From: DASXHD01 sp036488725 | Lineage (GTDB): Bacteria; Myxococcota_A; Polyangia; Polyangiales; Polyangiaceae | Direction of reading: 5' to 3' | DNA length: 64,000 nt | Assembly: GCA_036488725.1 (NCBI GenBank) | Contig: DASXHD010000025.1 | Location: 62,001 to 126,000, forward strand | Made by a program: the position numbers and the translations under genes | Notes under the pieces: model-generated | The model's input: the letters and a program-made list of their open reading frames with translations, nothing else | Database searches by the model: none | Told to the model about the DNA's origin: nothing | Shown: one piece after another, positions 51,898-58,886 of the stretch | Position numbering within the stretch: the stretch's first letter is position 1 | Layout of the letters: each line of letters opens with the position of its first letter

Positions 51898-52602
51898 ATG
51901 GACGACGCGGAGCTCCAGCGCGCGATCAAAGCGGCGTGCTTCGACGAAGAAGCCGATTTTTCCGCGTTGCCGCCGCGCATGGCGGTTTATCGCCGGCTCG
52001 TACGAAACACGCTCGAAGGCGTCACGCACAAGCTCTTGCCGCGCACGCGCGAGCACATGGGCGAGGATTTCGATCGCGACATCGCGCGCTTCCTCGCCGA
52101 GCGGGGGCCGCGCACGCATTACCTCCGCGACGTGCCGCAGGAGCTCGTCGCGTGGGCGAGCGAGCGTTGGCTCCGCGAAGGCCGCGCGCGCTGGCTCGCC
52201 GATCTCGCGCGTCACGAGATCGCGTCGTTCACGGTTTCGGTCGTGCCGTACGTCGCCGAGCCGCGCGCCGCCGAGGTCGCGCTCGATCGACCGCTGCTCC
52301 TCACGTCGCTCATGCGCATCGAGCGCTTCGCGTGGGCCGTCCACGAGCCCGCCGCGCCGCCGCCCGACCGCGACGTCGCGCTCCTCTATCATCGCGACCG
52401 CGAGCACGCCCTTCGCACGCTCGAGCTCTCGCCGCTCGCCGCCGCGCTGCTCGAGCGCGCGCACCTTCCGCTGAAGGACGCGATCGCCGCCGCGTGCGAC
52501 GCGACGGGCGTCGCGATGAACGACGAAACGCTCGCGTCGATCGCGCGTCTCTTGGCCGACCTCGGCGAGCGCGGCATCCTCCTCGGCGCGCGCGAGAGCT
52601 AA
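51898..52602 (+). CDS. DUF2063-type (BufC-like) partner of MNIO enzyme
   Basis: About 234 residues. The N-terminal half resembles the DUF2063/putative DNA-binding family that is the usual partner of MNIO (DUF692) enzymes: MDDAELQRAIKAACFD, RMAVYRRLVRNTLEGVTHKLLPRT, then PQELVAWASERW. The C-terminal half is helical/winged. In bufferin systems this protein binds the precursor leader and delivers it to the enzyme. Here it is encoded on the plus strand, tail-to-tail with the MNIO gene (CTAA shared by both stops), rather than in the usual same-strand operon. Assignment rests on sequence pattern and adjacency. Confidence 0.78.
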   Translation: MDDAELQRAIKAACFDEEADFSALPPRMAVYRRLVRNTLEGVTHKLLPRTREHMGEDFDRDIARFLAERGPRTHYLRDVPQELVAWASERWLREGRARWLADLARHEIASFTVSVVPYVAEPRAAEVALDRPLLLTSLMRIERFAWAVHEPAAPPPDRDVALLYHRDREHALRTLELSPLAAALLERAHLPLKDAIAAACDATGVAMNDETLASIARLLADLGERGILLGARES

Positions 52603-53438
52603 GCGACCACGGCGCGGATGCGCCCGATTTCTGCGACGAGCGCGTCGAGCGACGGAATGTTCTGATCGCGCTCGAGCACGATCGGAACGTCGCCGGTACG
52701 CGGGAGGACCCGGCGAACGAGCGCGAGGACCGGATCGCAAACGTCCGCGCCGTGCGTGTCGAGGAGGATCGTCCCCGTCGCGCCGGGCGCCCAGTCGGAC
52801 TCGTCGAACGCTTCGTGCCCGGCGACGTGCATCTGCACCGTGCGCTCGAGCGGCGCGTTGCGCATCCAATCCTCGACATCGAAGCCGAAGTTCCGCGCGT
52901 TCACGTACGCGTTGTTGACGTCGAGCATGAGCCCGCAGTCGGCGCGGTCGCAGACGAGCGAGATCCACTCGGCCTCGCCCATGTCGCTCCCCAAGTCGGC
53001 GTAGAAGGTGATGTTCTCGACCGCCATCGGCACGCCGAGCGCGTCGCGCGCGCGCATCACGCGTTCGGCGACGTGCTGCGCCGAGGCCTCGGTGAAGCGC
53101 AGCGGCAAAAGATCGTGCAGCACCGCGCCGTCCGACGTCGAAAAACAAAGATGATCCGAGTGCCAAGGCGAGCGCACGTCGCGCAAGAACGCGCGAAGCT
53201 CGCGGAGGTACGTCGCGTCGAGCGGGTCGGTGCCGCCGAGCGACATCGTGAGGCCGTGCGTCACGATCGGAAATCGATCCGACAAACGCGCGAGCGCGGC
53301 GGGAAAGTACCCGCCGCGCCCGATGTAATTCTCCGGCGATATTTCGAGGAAGTCGGGCAGCTCTGCCGCGGGCTCGCGAGCCAAGAGCTCGTCGATGAAT
53401 TCCCAGCGTAGACCGAGCCCGACGCCTCGCAGCTTCAA
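52599..53438 (-). CDS. bufB: MNIO-family (DUF692) multinuclear non-heme iron oxidase, BufB-like
   Basis: About 279 residues. TIM-barrel oxidase using two or three Fe ions and O2 to modify Cys residues in RiPP precursors. Sequence signatures: GVGLGLRWEFIDELL, LEISPENYIG, THGLTMSLGG, WHSDHLCFS, AVENITFY, LMLDVNNAYVNARNFG, MHVAGHE and DTHGADV, with the His, Asp, Asn and Glu metal ligands expected for the family. The TTG at 53438 lies one base after the stop of the small precursor-like gene, so the two are coupled. The partner DUF2063-like gene faces it on the other strand. From known relatives it should convert core Cys to thiooxazole-type groups that bind copper; the symbol follows that role. 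Confidence 0.92.
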   Translation of the reverse strand: MKLRGVGLGLRWEFIDELLAREPAAELPDFLEISPENYIGRGGYFPAALARLSDRFPIVTHGLTMSLGGTDPLDATYLRELRAFLRDVRSPWHSDHLCFSTSDGAVLHDLLPLRFTEASAQHVAERVMRARDALGVPMAVENITFYADLGSDMGEAEWISLVCDRADCGLMLDVNNAYVNARNFGFDVEDWMRNAPLERTVQMHVAGHEAFDESDWAPGATGTILLDTHGADVCDPVLALVRRVLPRTGDVPIVLERDQNIPSLDALVAEIGRIRAVVA

Positions 53439-53439
53439 G

Positions 53440-53844
53440 TCACTTCTTCTTGGAGTCGGCCGAGCACGTGCCGGCGCCGCAGCTCGCTTGGCCGGTCGAC
53501 GCGGCTTTGTGCGTCGTCGTGGCCGCGTGATGCGCAGGAGCCGCGGTGGTCGTCGTCGCGGGCGTCGCAGCGGCGGGCGTCGTGGTCGCGGTCGTCGCCG
53601 TCGGCGTCGCTTGCGTTCCGGTGGTCGCGGCGGCGCCGTCGCTCGGCGTCGTCGTCGTGCTGCTCGTCGGCGCGCCCGAGCCCGCAGGCGCGGCGCTCTC
53701 GGCCGGCGCGGCGCTCGCGCTCGCGGCCCCGTTGGCCGGCGTGTTGGAGCTCGGCGTGTCGCCTCCGCAAGCCGTGAGAACGGCCGTCGTCCCCAAAGCG
53801 GCGAGCGTCACGGCGAGATTCGAAAGCGAGAGATTCGGGCGCAT
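53440..53844 (-). CDS. bufA: Bufferin-like RiPP precursor, lipoprotein type
   Basis: 134 residues. An N-terminal signal with lipobox (AVLTACGG, Cys 26) replaces the simple Sec peptide of typical bufferins. Then comes about 90 residues of low-complexity Ala/Ser/Thr/Pro sequence with two His clusters (APAHHAATTTHKA), and a C-terminal core GQASCGAGTCSADSKKK holding the only other Cys (122 and 127). Position directly before an MNIO gene, small size, export signal and a terminal Cys-Gly core are the hallmarks of an MNIO substrate. Likely an envelope lipoprotein whose two core Cys are oxidised, for copper binding or similar. The Shine-Dalgarno AAAGGAG nine bases upstream is the clearest seen near here and suggests high expression. 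No homologue is certain from memory. Confidence 0.8.
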   Translation of the reverse strand: MRPNLSLSNLAVTLAALGTTAVLTACGGDTPSSNTPANGAASASAAPAESAAPAGSGAPTSSTTTTPSDGAAATTGTQATPTATTATTTPAAATPATTTTAAPAHHAATTTHKAASTGQASCGAGTCSADSKKK

Positions 53845-53853
53845 GATGAGTGT

Positions 53854-53860
53854 CTCCTTT
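53854..53860 (-). promoter_or_regulatory. Strong Shine-Dalgarno of the bufferin-like precursor
   Basis: AAAGGAG on the minus strand, nine bases before the ATG at 53844. Most genes in this window lack such a full match, so efficient translation of the precursor over its operon partners is likely. Confidence 0.65.
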
Positions 53861-53867
53861 TATCCAG

Positions 53868-54656
53868 TCAGTGAGTCAGATTCGCGTGAAGATCGAGCGA
53901 CACGTCGGCGGTCTCGGCGACCTTGGCGACGAGGTTCGTCGTCCACGACGCGAGCTTGCCGAAGTTGTCGCGCGGATGAATGTCGTGCTCCTTGAGCGTG
54001 ACCTTGAGCGGCGCGGTCGACTTGATGTCGATCTTCGTCGGGTTCGAATCGGCCTTCGCGCCCGCGGGGTAATGGAAGCGCGCCTCGATCGGCACGTCCT
54101 TGTTCGCCTTGTGACCGTGCAACAGAAACTCGCCGTGCGCGGTGCCGGTGACGGTTCGAATCTCTTCGGCACCTTCGGTCTTCGGCGCGACTTTGCTGAC
54201 GTTCGCCTCGCTGAGGCCGTCGAGGGAGCGAATCGCGAAGACCGCATATTGGTTCGCCGTCTTCTCGTCCGCGGTCGCGGTGTCGCCGACCTGAAGCCAG
54301 TTGAGCGCGTGATGCGTCTGCGACGCGTCCTTGTCGTCGTTGAACGTGTGCGTCTTCAGCGTCGTGAGATCGATCTTCACTTCACCGCGCGTGTTCGCGA
54401 GATTCATCACGTCGACGTCGAGCTTGCCCGCGGCGCCGTCGGTGTCGGCGACGATGTGCTCTTTGAGGCCGGGCATGTCGATCGCGGTCTTGCTCGCCGG
54501 GTCGATCGTATAGGCGACGACCTTGGCGCTCGGCGGAGGCGCCTCGGCCGCGAGCGCGCTCGCGCTCTCGGCGAGGGTCACCGAGCTCTCCTTCTTACAC
54601 GCGGTGAACAGCGTCGCTGCGCCCAGAACCAGGAGGATTTTCGCCGAAGCGTGCAT
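53868..54656 (-). CDS. YceI-like lipoprotein in the bufferin operon
   Basis: About 262 residues. Start at ATG 54656 (MHASAKILLVLGAATLFTAC) with lipobox; an upstream TTG adds four residues. The mature domain shows YceI-type beta strands (AAGKLDVDVMNLANTRGEVKIDLTTLKTHTF, GTAHGEFLLHGHKA, PIEARFHYPAG) without clear polyprenyl-pocket residues being assignable. YceI proteins form a lipocalin-like barrel that carries isoprenoid or fatty molecules in the periplasm. Its stop lies 23 bases before the precursor start, so it is probably first in a yceI-bufA-bufB operon. It may carry a redox lipid or the modified peptide; this is inference. Confidence 0.85.
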   Translation of the reverse strand: MHASAKILLVLGAATLFTACKKESSVTLAESASALAAEAPPPSAKVVAYTIDPASKTAIDMPGLKEHIVADTDGAAGKLDVDVMNLANTRGEVKIDLTTLKTHTFNDDKDASQTHHALNWLQVGDTATADEKTANQYAVFAIRSLDGLSEANVSKVAPKTEGAEEIRTVTGTAHGEFLLHGHKANKDVPIEARFHYPAGAKADSNPTKIDIKSTAPLKVTLKEHDIHPRDNFGKLASWTTNLVAKVAETADVSLDLHANLTH

Positions 54657-54759
54657 GTCGCTCGCCAATGTACGCGAAAACGCCCTGATCGGTTTCGCCT
54701 TACGCTAAGATGGTGGTAACGGCTTATTTCAGCCTGACTGTTTCGAAAGGACGAAGGCG

Positions 54760-57132
54760 ATGTTGGTCAAGCGCGGGATCTCGGCGCTCGGGGTGGCGGC
54801 GACGTTCGGGCTCGGCGTGTGGCTCGCTGCGTGCGGGAGCGGCGACGACAGCAGCGTCTTCGACGGCGGACCGGACGTGGTCGTCGCCGACAGCGGCGTC
54901 GCCGACACGACGATCTTCGACGTCGTGAATCCATTCGGTGACACCGGCACGACCCCGATCACTTCACTGACCATCCAGCCGCAGGATCCGGTCGTTACGG
55001 CGACCATCACCGACGGCGTTCTCTCGACGACGCCGATCACCTTCACCGCGCTCGGCAACGGCAACGTCCCTGTGGCCGCGTCGTTCACGCTCGATCGCGG
55101 CGAGCTCGGGACGCTCTCGGCATCGACCGGAGTCTTCACGGCTTCAGGCAACGTGTCGGGCACCGGCAACGTCACCGCGACGTACAACGGCGCGAGCGGA
55201 CCCGACGGCGGCCCGCTCGTCGCGACGACGACGGTCACGGTGCAAGTCTCGATGTCGCAAAACGGAAAGCCGCCGCTCCTAGACGGCGGCGCCGACGCGA
55301 GCACGCTCGGCGGCAACAACGGCGTCGGCGGCAACGACTACGGCGGCACGGTGAGCACGGCGACCAAGACGGTCCTCGACGGCAACGCGACCGCGCCGGC
55401 GAATGCGCAGGAGCTCGGCTTTCTCTACCCGTACGACAAAACCGTTTGGCCGCAGGGCATCCTCGCGCCGCTCCTTCAATGGCAATCGACGCACGCGTCG
55501 GCGACGACCGCGGTGAAGATTCACCTCGCCGAAAAAGGTTTCAGCTTCGACGGCTATTACGCGGCGCCCGGCTGGGTGAACGAGCCGATCGACCAGACCG
55601 CGTGGAGCAAAGCGCTCTACGGAAATCAGGGCGACCCGCTCGAGGTCGACGTCTACGTCACCGACGGCACGACGAGCTGGGGCCCGATCACCGAGCACTG
55701 GACCGTCGCGCACGGCGTGCTGAAGGGAACCGTTTATTACAACTCGTACAACTCCGAGCTCACCGCGACGAGCAACGGCGCGGTGCTGGCGATTCAGCCC
55801 GGCGCGATGGCGCCGACCGTCGCCGTCCCCGGCACGCAGACGGCTTGTCACGTCTGCCACGAGGTGTCGGCCAACGGCTCGACGATGTTCATCACCGACG
55901 GCGACTACAAGACGACCAAGTCCTACGACCTCACCAACGGCGGCGCCGTCCTCTCGAGCTACGCGATCAACACGACCGCGCCCGACGGGACGAAGAACGA
56001 CGCGAAGTTCGTCTGGTCGGCGATTTATCCCGACGGCACCTTCGCGATGACCGAAGGTAACAATTCACGTGAAGGGCCTTGGTACCAAGGTAACGATCTC
56101 AATTCCGAGCTCTATCGGCGGAGCGACGGCTCGCGCGTCACGTATCAGAGCGGCATCACCGAGACGGGCTGGTCGAGCGCGGTGACCGACGCGCTCGAGC
56201 CGATGTTCTCGCCCGACGGCAAGCACATCACGTTCAATTTCTGGGGCGGCCCCGGCGCCAACGGCGTCACCGCCGGCAGCGGGCACTCGCTCGCGGCGAT
56301 GGACTTCGACTGCGGTCAGGGCCAAGTCGACGGCGGCGCGCCGAGCGCGTGCAGCGGCTCGACGTACGCGTTCAGCAACCTCCGCCAGCTCTACAAGGAC
56401 ACGACGCGCTACGTCGGCTGGCCGCAGTTCACGCCGGACTCGAACGGCATCATCTTCCACGACACGATCACGGTCGCGCCGACCTGCAACGACTGCTGGA
56501 CGACGACGTGGGCACCGAACGGCGGCGTCTCGACCGCCGAGCTCTGGTACACCGACCTCGGCACGACGCCGCAGCCGCTGCGGATGAACTGGCTCAACGG
56601 CCTCGACCAAACGGGGACGAGCTACCTCCCGACGAACGCGAACCACGGCAACGACGCGATCATGAATTACGAGCCGACGGTGAACCCGATCCCGTCGGGC
56701 GGATATTTCTGGGTCGTCTTCACCTCGCGTCGCATGTACGGCAACGTCGCGGCGGGCGCGCCATACGACAACGGCAACGGCACGTATCCGATCCCCAAGA
56801 AATTGTGGGTCGCGGCGATCGACATCAACCCGGCGCCGGGCACCGATCCGTCGCATCCGGCGTTCTACTTGCCGGGCCAGGAGCTCAACGCGGGCAACTT
56901 GCGCGGGTTCTGGGTCGTCGACCCGTGCAAAGCGAACGGCAACGCGTGCATCACCGGCGACGAGTGCTGCAACGGGTTCTGCCGGCAGGACTCGGAGGCC
57001 GGCGGGCTCGTCTGTTCGGACAACACCGGCGGCTGCTCGCAAGAGTTCGAGGCGTGCACCAGCAACGCCGACTGTTGCGGTACGACGCTCTCGTGCATCA
57101 ATGGTCACTGCGCCCAAAACGTTCCGAATTAG
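54760..57132 (+). CDS. Secreted lipoprotein: Ig-like, propeller-like with CxxCH motif, Cys-rich tail
   Basis: 790 residues. Signal and lipobox (VWLAACGSG), Asp-rich linker, an Ig-like module about 65-165 (ITSLTIQPQDPVVTATI), then a long segment with repeats of PD40/WD40-like type (EPMFSPDGKHITF, VGWPQFTPDSNGIIF). The sequence TACHVCHEVSANG (Cys 363, Cys 366, His 367) is a haem c attachment motif, embedded in that segment. The C-terminal about 75 residues are a disulfide-rich domain (CITGDECCNGFCRQ, CTSNADCCGTTLSCINGHC) like two copies of a small knot motif. Probably an envelope- or surface-located lipoprotein with redox or sugar/peptide-binding role. Shine-Dalgarno AAGGACGAAGG precedes the ATG. 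Confidence 0.85.
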   Translation: MLVKRGISALGVAATFGLGVWLAACGSGDDSSVFDGGPDVVVADSGVADTTIFDVVNPFGDTGTTPITSLTIQPQDPVVTATITDGVLSTTPITFTALGNGNVPVAASFTLDRGELGTLSASTGVFTASGNVSGTGNVTATYNGASGPDGGPLVATTTVTVQVSMSQNGKPPLLDGGADASTLGGNNGVGGNDYGGTVSTATKTVLDGNATAPANAQELGFLYPYDKTVWPQGILAPLLQWQSTHASATTAVKIHLAEKGFSFDGYYAAPGWVNEPIDQTAWSKALYGNQGDPLEVDVYVTDGTTSWGPITEHWTVAHGVLKGTVYYNSYNSELTATSNGAVLAIQPGAMAPTVAVPGTQTACHVCHEVSANGSTMFITDGDYKTTKSYDLTNGGAVLSSYAINTTAPDGTKNDAKFVWSAIYPDGTFAMTEGNNSREGPWYQGNDLNSELYRRSDGSRVTYQSGITETGWSSAVTDALEPMFSPDGKHITFNFWGGPGANGVTAGSGHSLAAMDFDCGQGQVDGGAPSACSGSTYAFSNLRQLYKDTTRYVGWPQFTPDSNGIIFHDTITVAPTCNDCWTTTWAPNGGVSTAELWYTDLGTTPQPLRMNWLNGLDQTGTSYLPTNANHGNDAIMNYEPTVNPIPSGGYFWVVFTSRRMYGNVAAGAPYDNGNGTYPIPKKLWVAAIDINPAPGTDPSHPAFYLPGQELNAGNLRGFWVVDPCKANGNACITGDECCNGFCRQDSEAGGLVCSDNTGGCSQEFEACTSNADCCGTTLSCINGHCAQNVPN

Positions 57133-57141
57133 AATGACGGC

Positions 57142-57990
57142 GTGCTCACGCTGATCGAAGCGCTCTCCAAGCAACGCGTCTGCGGGTGCGACTGTCATCG
57201 CAAGCTCACGCCGGAAGAGCGGACCCGCGGCGTCGAGGCGCTCTACTTTTGCGACGACGTGCTGCGCGGGTGGAAGTACGAGCCGATCTACGAGCTCCAC
57301 GGCGATCTCTTGTGGAAGGCGGCGCAGCAGAAGGGCGACCCGAATTATCGCGGCATCGCGGTGCGGTTCGGCGAGTGCATGTACAAGCGGCTCGTCGGCA
57401 GCATGCTCCACGAGATGCTGCACGCGCTTCACGGCGACGTCGCGCGCGCGAACTACGGCATTCCGTTCGGGCTGCCGTACGGCGTGCCGGAAGATCTGCC
57501 GCCGAGCGAAGAAGAAAAATTTTTGGCGCGCTTCAACGCGGGCGAAGCGCGCGCTTTCGTCGGCGTGTGGATCCTCGGCAAGGAGCTCTTCGCGATCGAC
57601 TGGAGCCTTCGCACCGCGCGCGACGTCGGGACGTACGCGCTCCTCGGGGGCAACGCGCTCGTCGCGGTGCCGCACGGGTTTCGTCCGGTCGCGCACCTCG
57701 ACCGTCGGCACCACGAAGCGCGATATTACGCTCGCGCTCGCGCGCTCGAAGACGAAGCCAAGGCCGAGCTCACGCGACCCGAAGTGCTCGCCGCGCTCGT
57801 CGCTCGCGTACGCGCCGCCGCCGAAGAAGGCCGCGCGCGCGGCCCCAAGCGCCCGCCAGCCCGCGATTTCGGCCGCATGGCGCCCAAGCGAACGCTCTCG
57901 AACGACCCGTGCACCTGCGGCTCGAGCCAGCCTTACAAAGAGTGCTGCGCACGAGGTGCCGGCCAACCGATCCCGCTTCTCGCGCGCTGA
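57142..57990 (+). CDS. SEC-C zinc-motif protein with HExxH segment
   Basis: 282 residues from a GTG start. The N-terminus has a CGCDCHRKLT metal-like cluster. Near residue 93 lies SMLHEMLHALHGD, a HExxH signature of zinc metallopeptidases, with a nearby His as a possible further ligand. The C-terminus carries SEC-C: NDPCTCGSSQPYKECC, the zinc module seen in SecA and other proteins. The combination suggests a cytoplasmic zinc-dependent hydrolase, perhaps substrate-tethered through SEC-C. It starts nine bases after the preceding stop, and could be co-expressed with that lipoprotein. Confidence 0.78.
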   Translation: MLTLIEALSKQRVCGCDCHRKLTPEERTRGVEALYFCDDVLRGWKYEPIYELHGDLLWKAAQQKGDPNYRGIAVRFGECMYKRLVGSMLHEMLHALHGDVARANYGIPFGLPYGVPEDLPPSEEEKFLARFNAGEARAFVGVWILGKELFAIDWSLRTARDVGTYALLGGNALVAVPHGFRPVAHLDRRHHEARYYARARALEDEAKAELTRPEVLAALVARVRAAAEEGRARGPKRPPARDFGRMAPKRTLSNDPCTCGSSQPYKECCARGAGQPIPLLAR

Positions 57991-58010
57991 AAGCCAGATA
58001 GGATCGACCC

Positions 58011-58364
58011 GTGATTCAAGACGCGCTCAATCACCCGGAGCGTTTGTATCCGATCATCGGGGTCCTCTTCATTTTGCTCGTGATCCTCTATCTGCAGAAG
58101 ATCGGCGAGCGAAAGAGCACGACGCCCGCGGGCTCGCTCTACCTCGGCAGCGCGGCGCACGGCGCGTCGATGGCCGAGACGATCGAGGACCTCGCGCGCC
58201 GGATCATCACGACGTACCCGACGCTCGACGACAGCGAGCAAGCGCGCATGGTGCGCGACGAGCTTCGCCTGCGCGGGCTGAAGAACGTCGACATGTACGA
58301 GGCGACGATCTTCGCGACCGTCTCGCGTCTCAAAGGCGGCGCGGGGCCCCTGAGCCAGCGCTGA
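58011..58364 (+). CDS. Small single-helix membrane protein, function unknown
   Basis: 117 residues from a GTG start. One hydrophobic segment (YPIIGVLFILLVILYLQKI, about 13-31) near the N-terminus, followed by a charged soluble helix-rich domain (MAETIEDLARRIITTYP, RMVRDELRLRGLKNVDMYEATIF). No family recognised. Its 3' end overlaps the opposing BFN gene by 35 bases, the largest tail overlap in the window. Confidence 0.68.
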   Translation: MIQDALNHPERLYPIIGVLFILLVILYLQKIGERKSTTPAGSLYLGSAAHGASMAETIEDLARRIITTYPTLDDSEQARMVRDELRLRGLKNVDMYEATIFATVSRLKGGAGPLSQR

Positions 58365-58878
58365 CCGGTACGCCCTCGTCGTCGAGGAGCTGCTTGCGCA
58401 CGTAAATCGGCACGTGCTCGCCGAGCGAGAGCGCGATGCAATCGCTCGGGCGCGCGTCGAGCGTCACGAACGAGCCGTCGCCGCGCTCGAGCACGACCGT
58501 GCCGCGGTACGTGTCCGAGACGAGCTCGTCGACTTGGACTTGAACCGCGCGGCCGCCGAGCTCGTGGATCGTCTCCGAGAGAAGATCGTGAGTGAGCGGG
58601 CGCGCGTAGCGATCGCCTTTCAGTCGGAGGTCGATCGTCATCGCTTCGGTCCCGCCGATGAAGATCGGGAGCGCCACCGTCTCGCTCGACTCGGCGAGGA
58701 GGAGCATCGATCCGCCGCCGGCAGTCTTCGACGTGCCATGAAGGACATGTCCTTCGACGTAACCGGCGGGCGCGGTGGCGAGCACTGCCGGCGGACCCGC
58801 GTCGCGACCGGGCGCGCGGTGTCTGCACGATATTTGCAGAATGCACGCGATGATCGTCCACGCCGCGCGTTTGCGCAT
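58330..58878 (-). CDS. BFN-domain (DUF151, bifunctional nuclease) lipoprotein
   Basis: 182 residues. A hydrophobic start ending in lipobox-like CILQISCRH precedes a DUF151/BFN domain: the stretch VLHGTSK, LPIFIGGTEAMTIDLRLKG, RPLTHDLLSETIHELGG, TYRGTVVLERGDGS and LDARPSDCIALSLGEHVPIYV matches the family closely. BFN proteins of plants and bacteria are reported to have DNase/RNase activity. An exported or membrane-anchored form is unusual, because the family is generally cytoplasmic; the signal-like start needs checking. Followed by the large kinase gene on the same strand, which ends eight bases upstream. Confidence 0.85.
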   Translation of the reverse strand: MRKRAAWTIIACILQISCRHRAPGRDAGPPAVLATAPAGYVEGHVLHGTSKTAGGGSMLLLAESSETVALPIFIGGTEAMTIDLRLKGDRYARPLTHDLLSETIHELGGRAVQVQVDELVSDTYRGTVVLERGDGSFVTLDARPSDCIALSLGEHVPIYVRKQLLDDEGVPVSAGSGAPRRL

Positions 58879-58886
58879 GCGGCTTC

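Noticed and set aside
56077..56090. Perfect 14-base palindrome CCTTGGTACCAAGG within the propeller-type gene
   Set aside because: Falls in coding sequence with two nearby AAGGTAAC copies that encode Gly-Asn pairs. No sign of a regulatory site; chance is likely.
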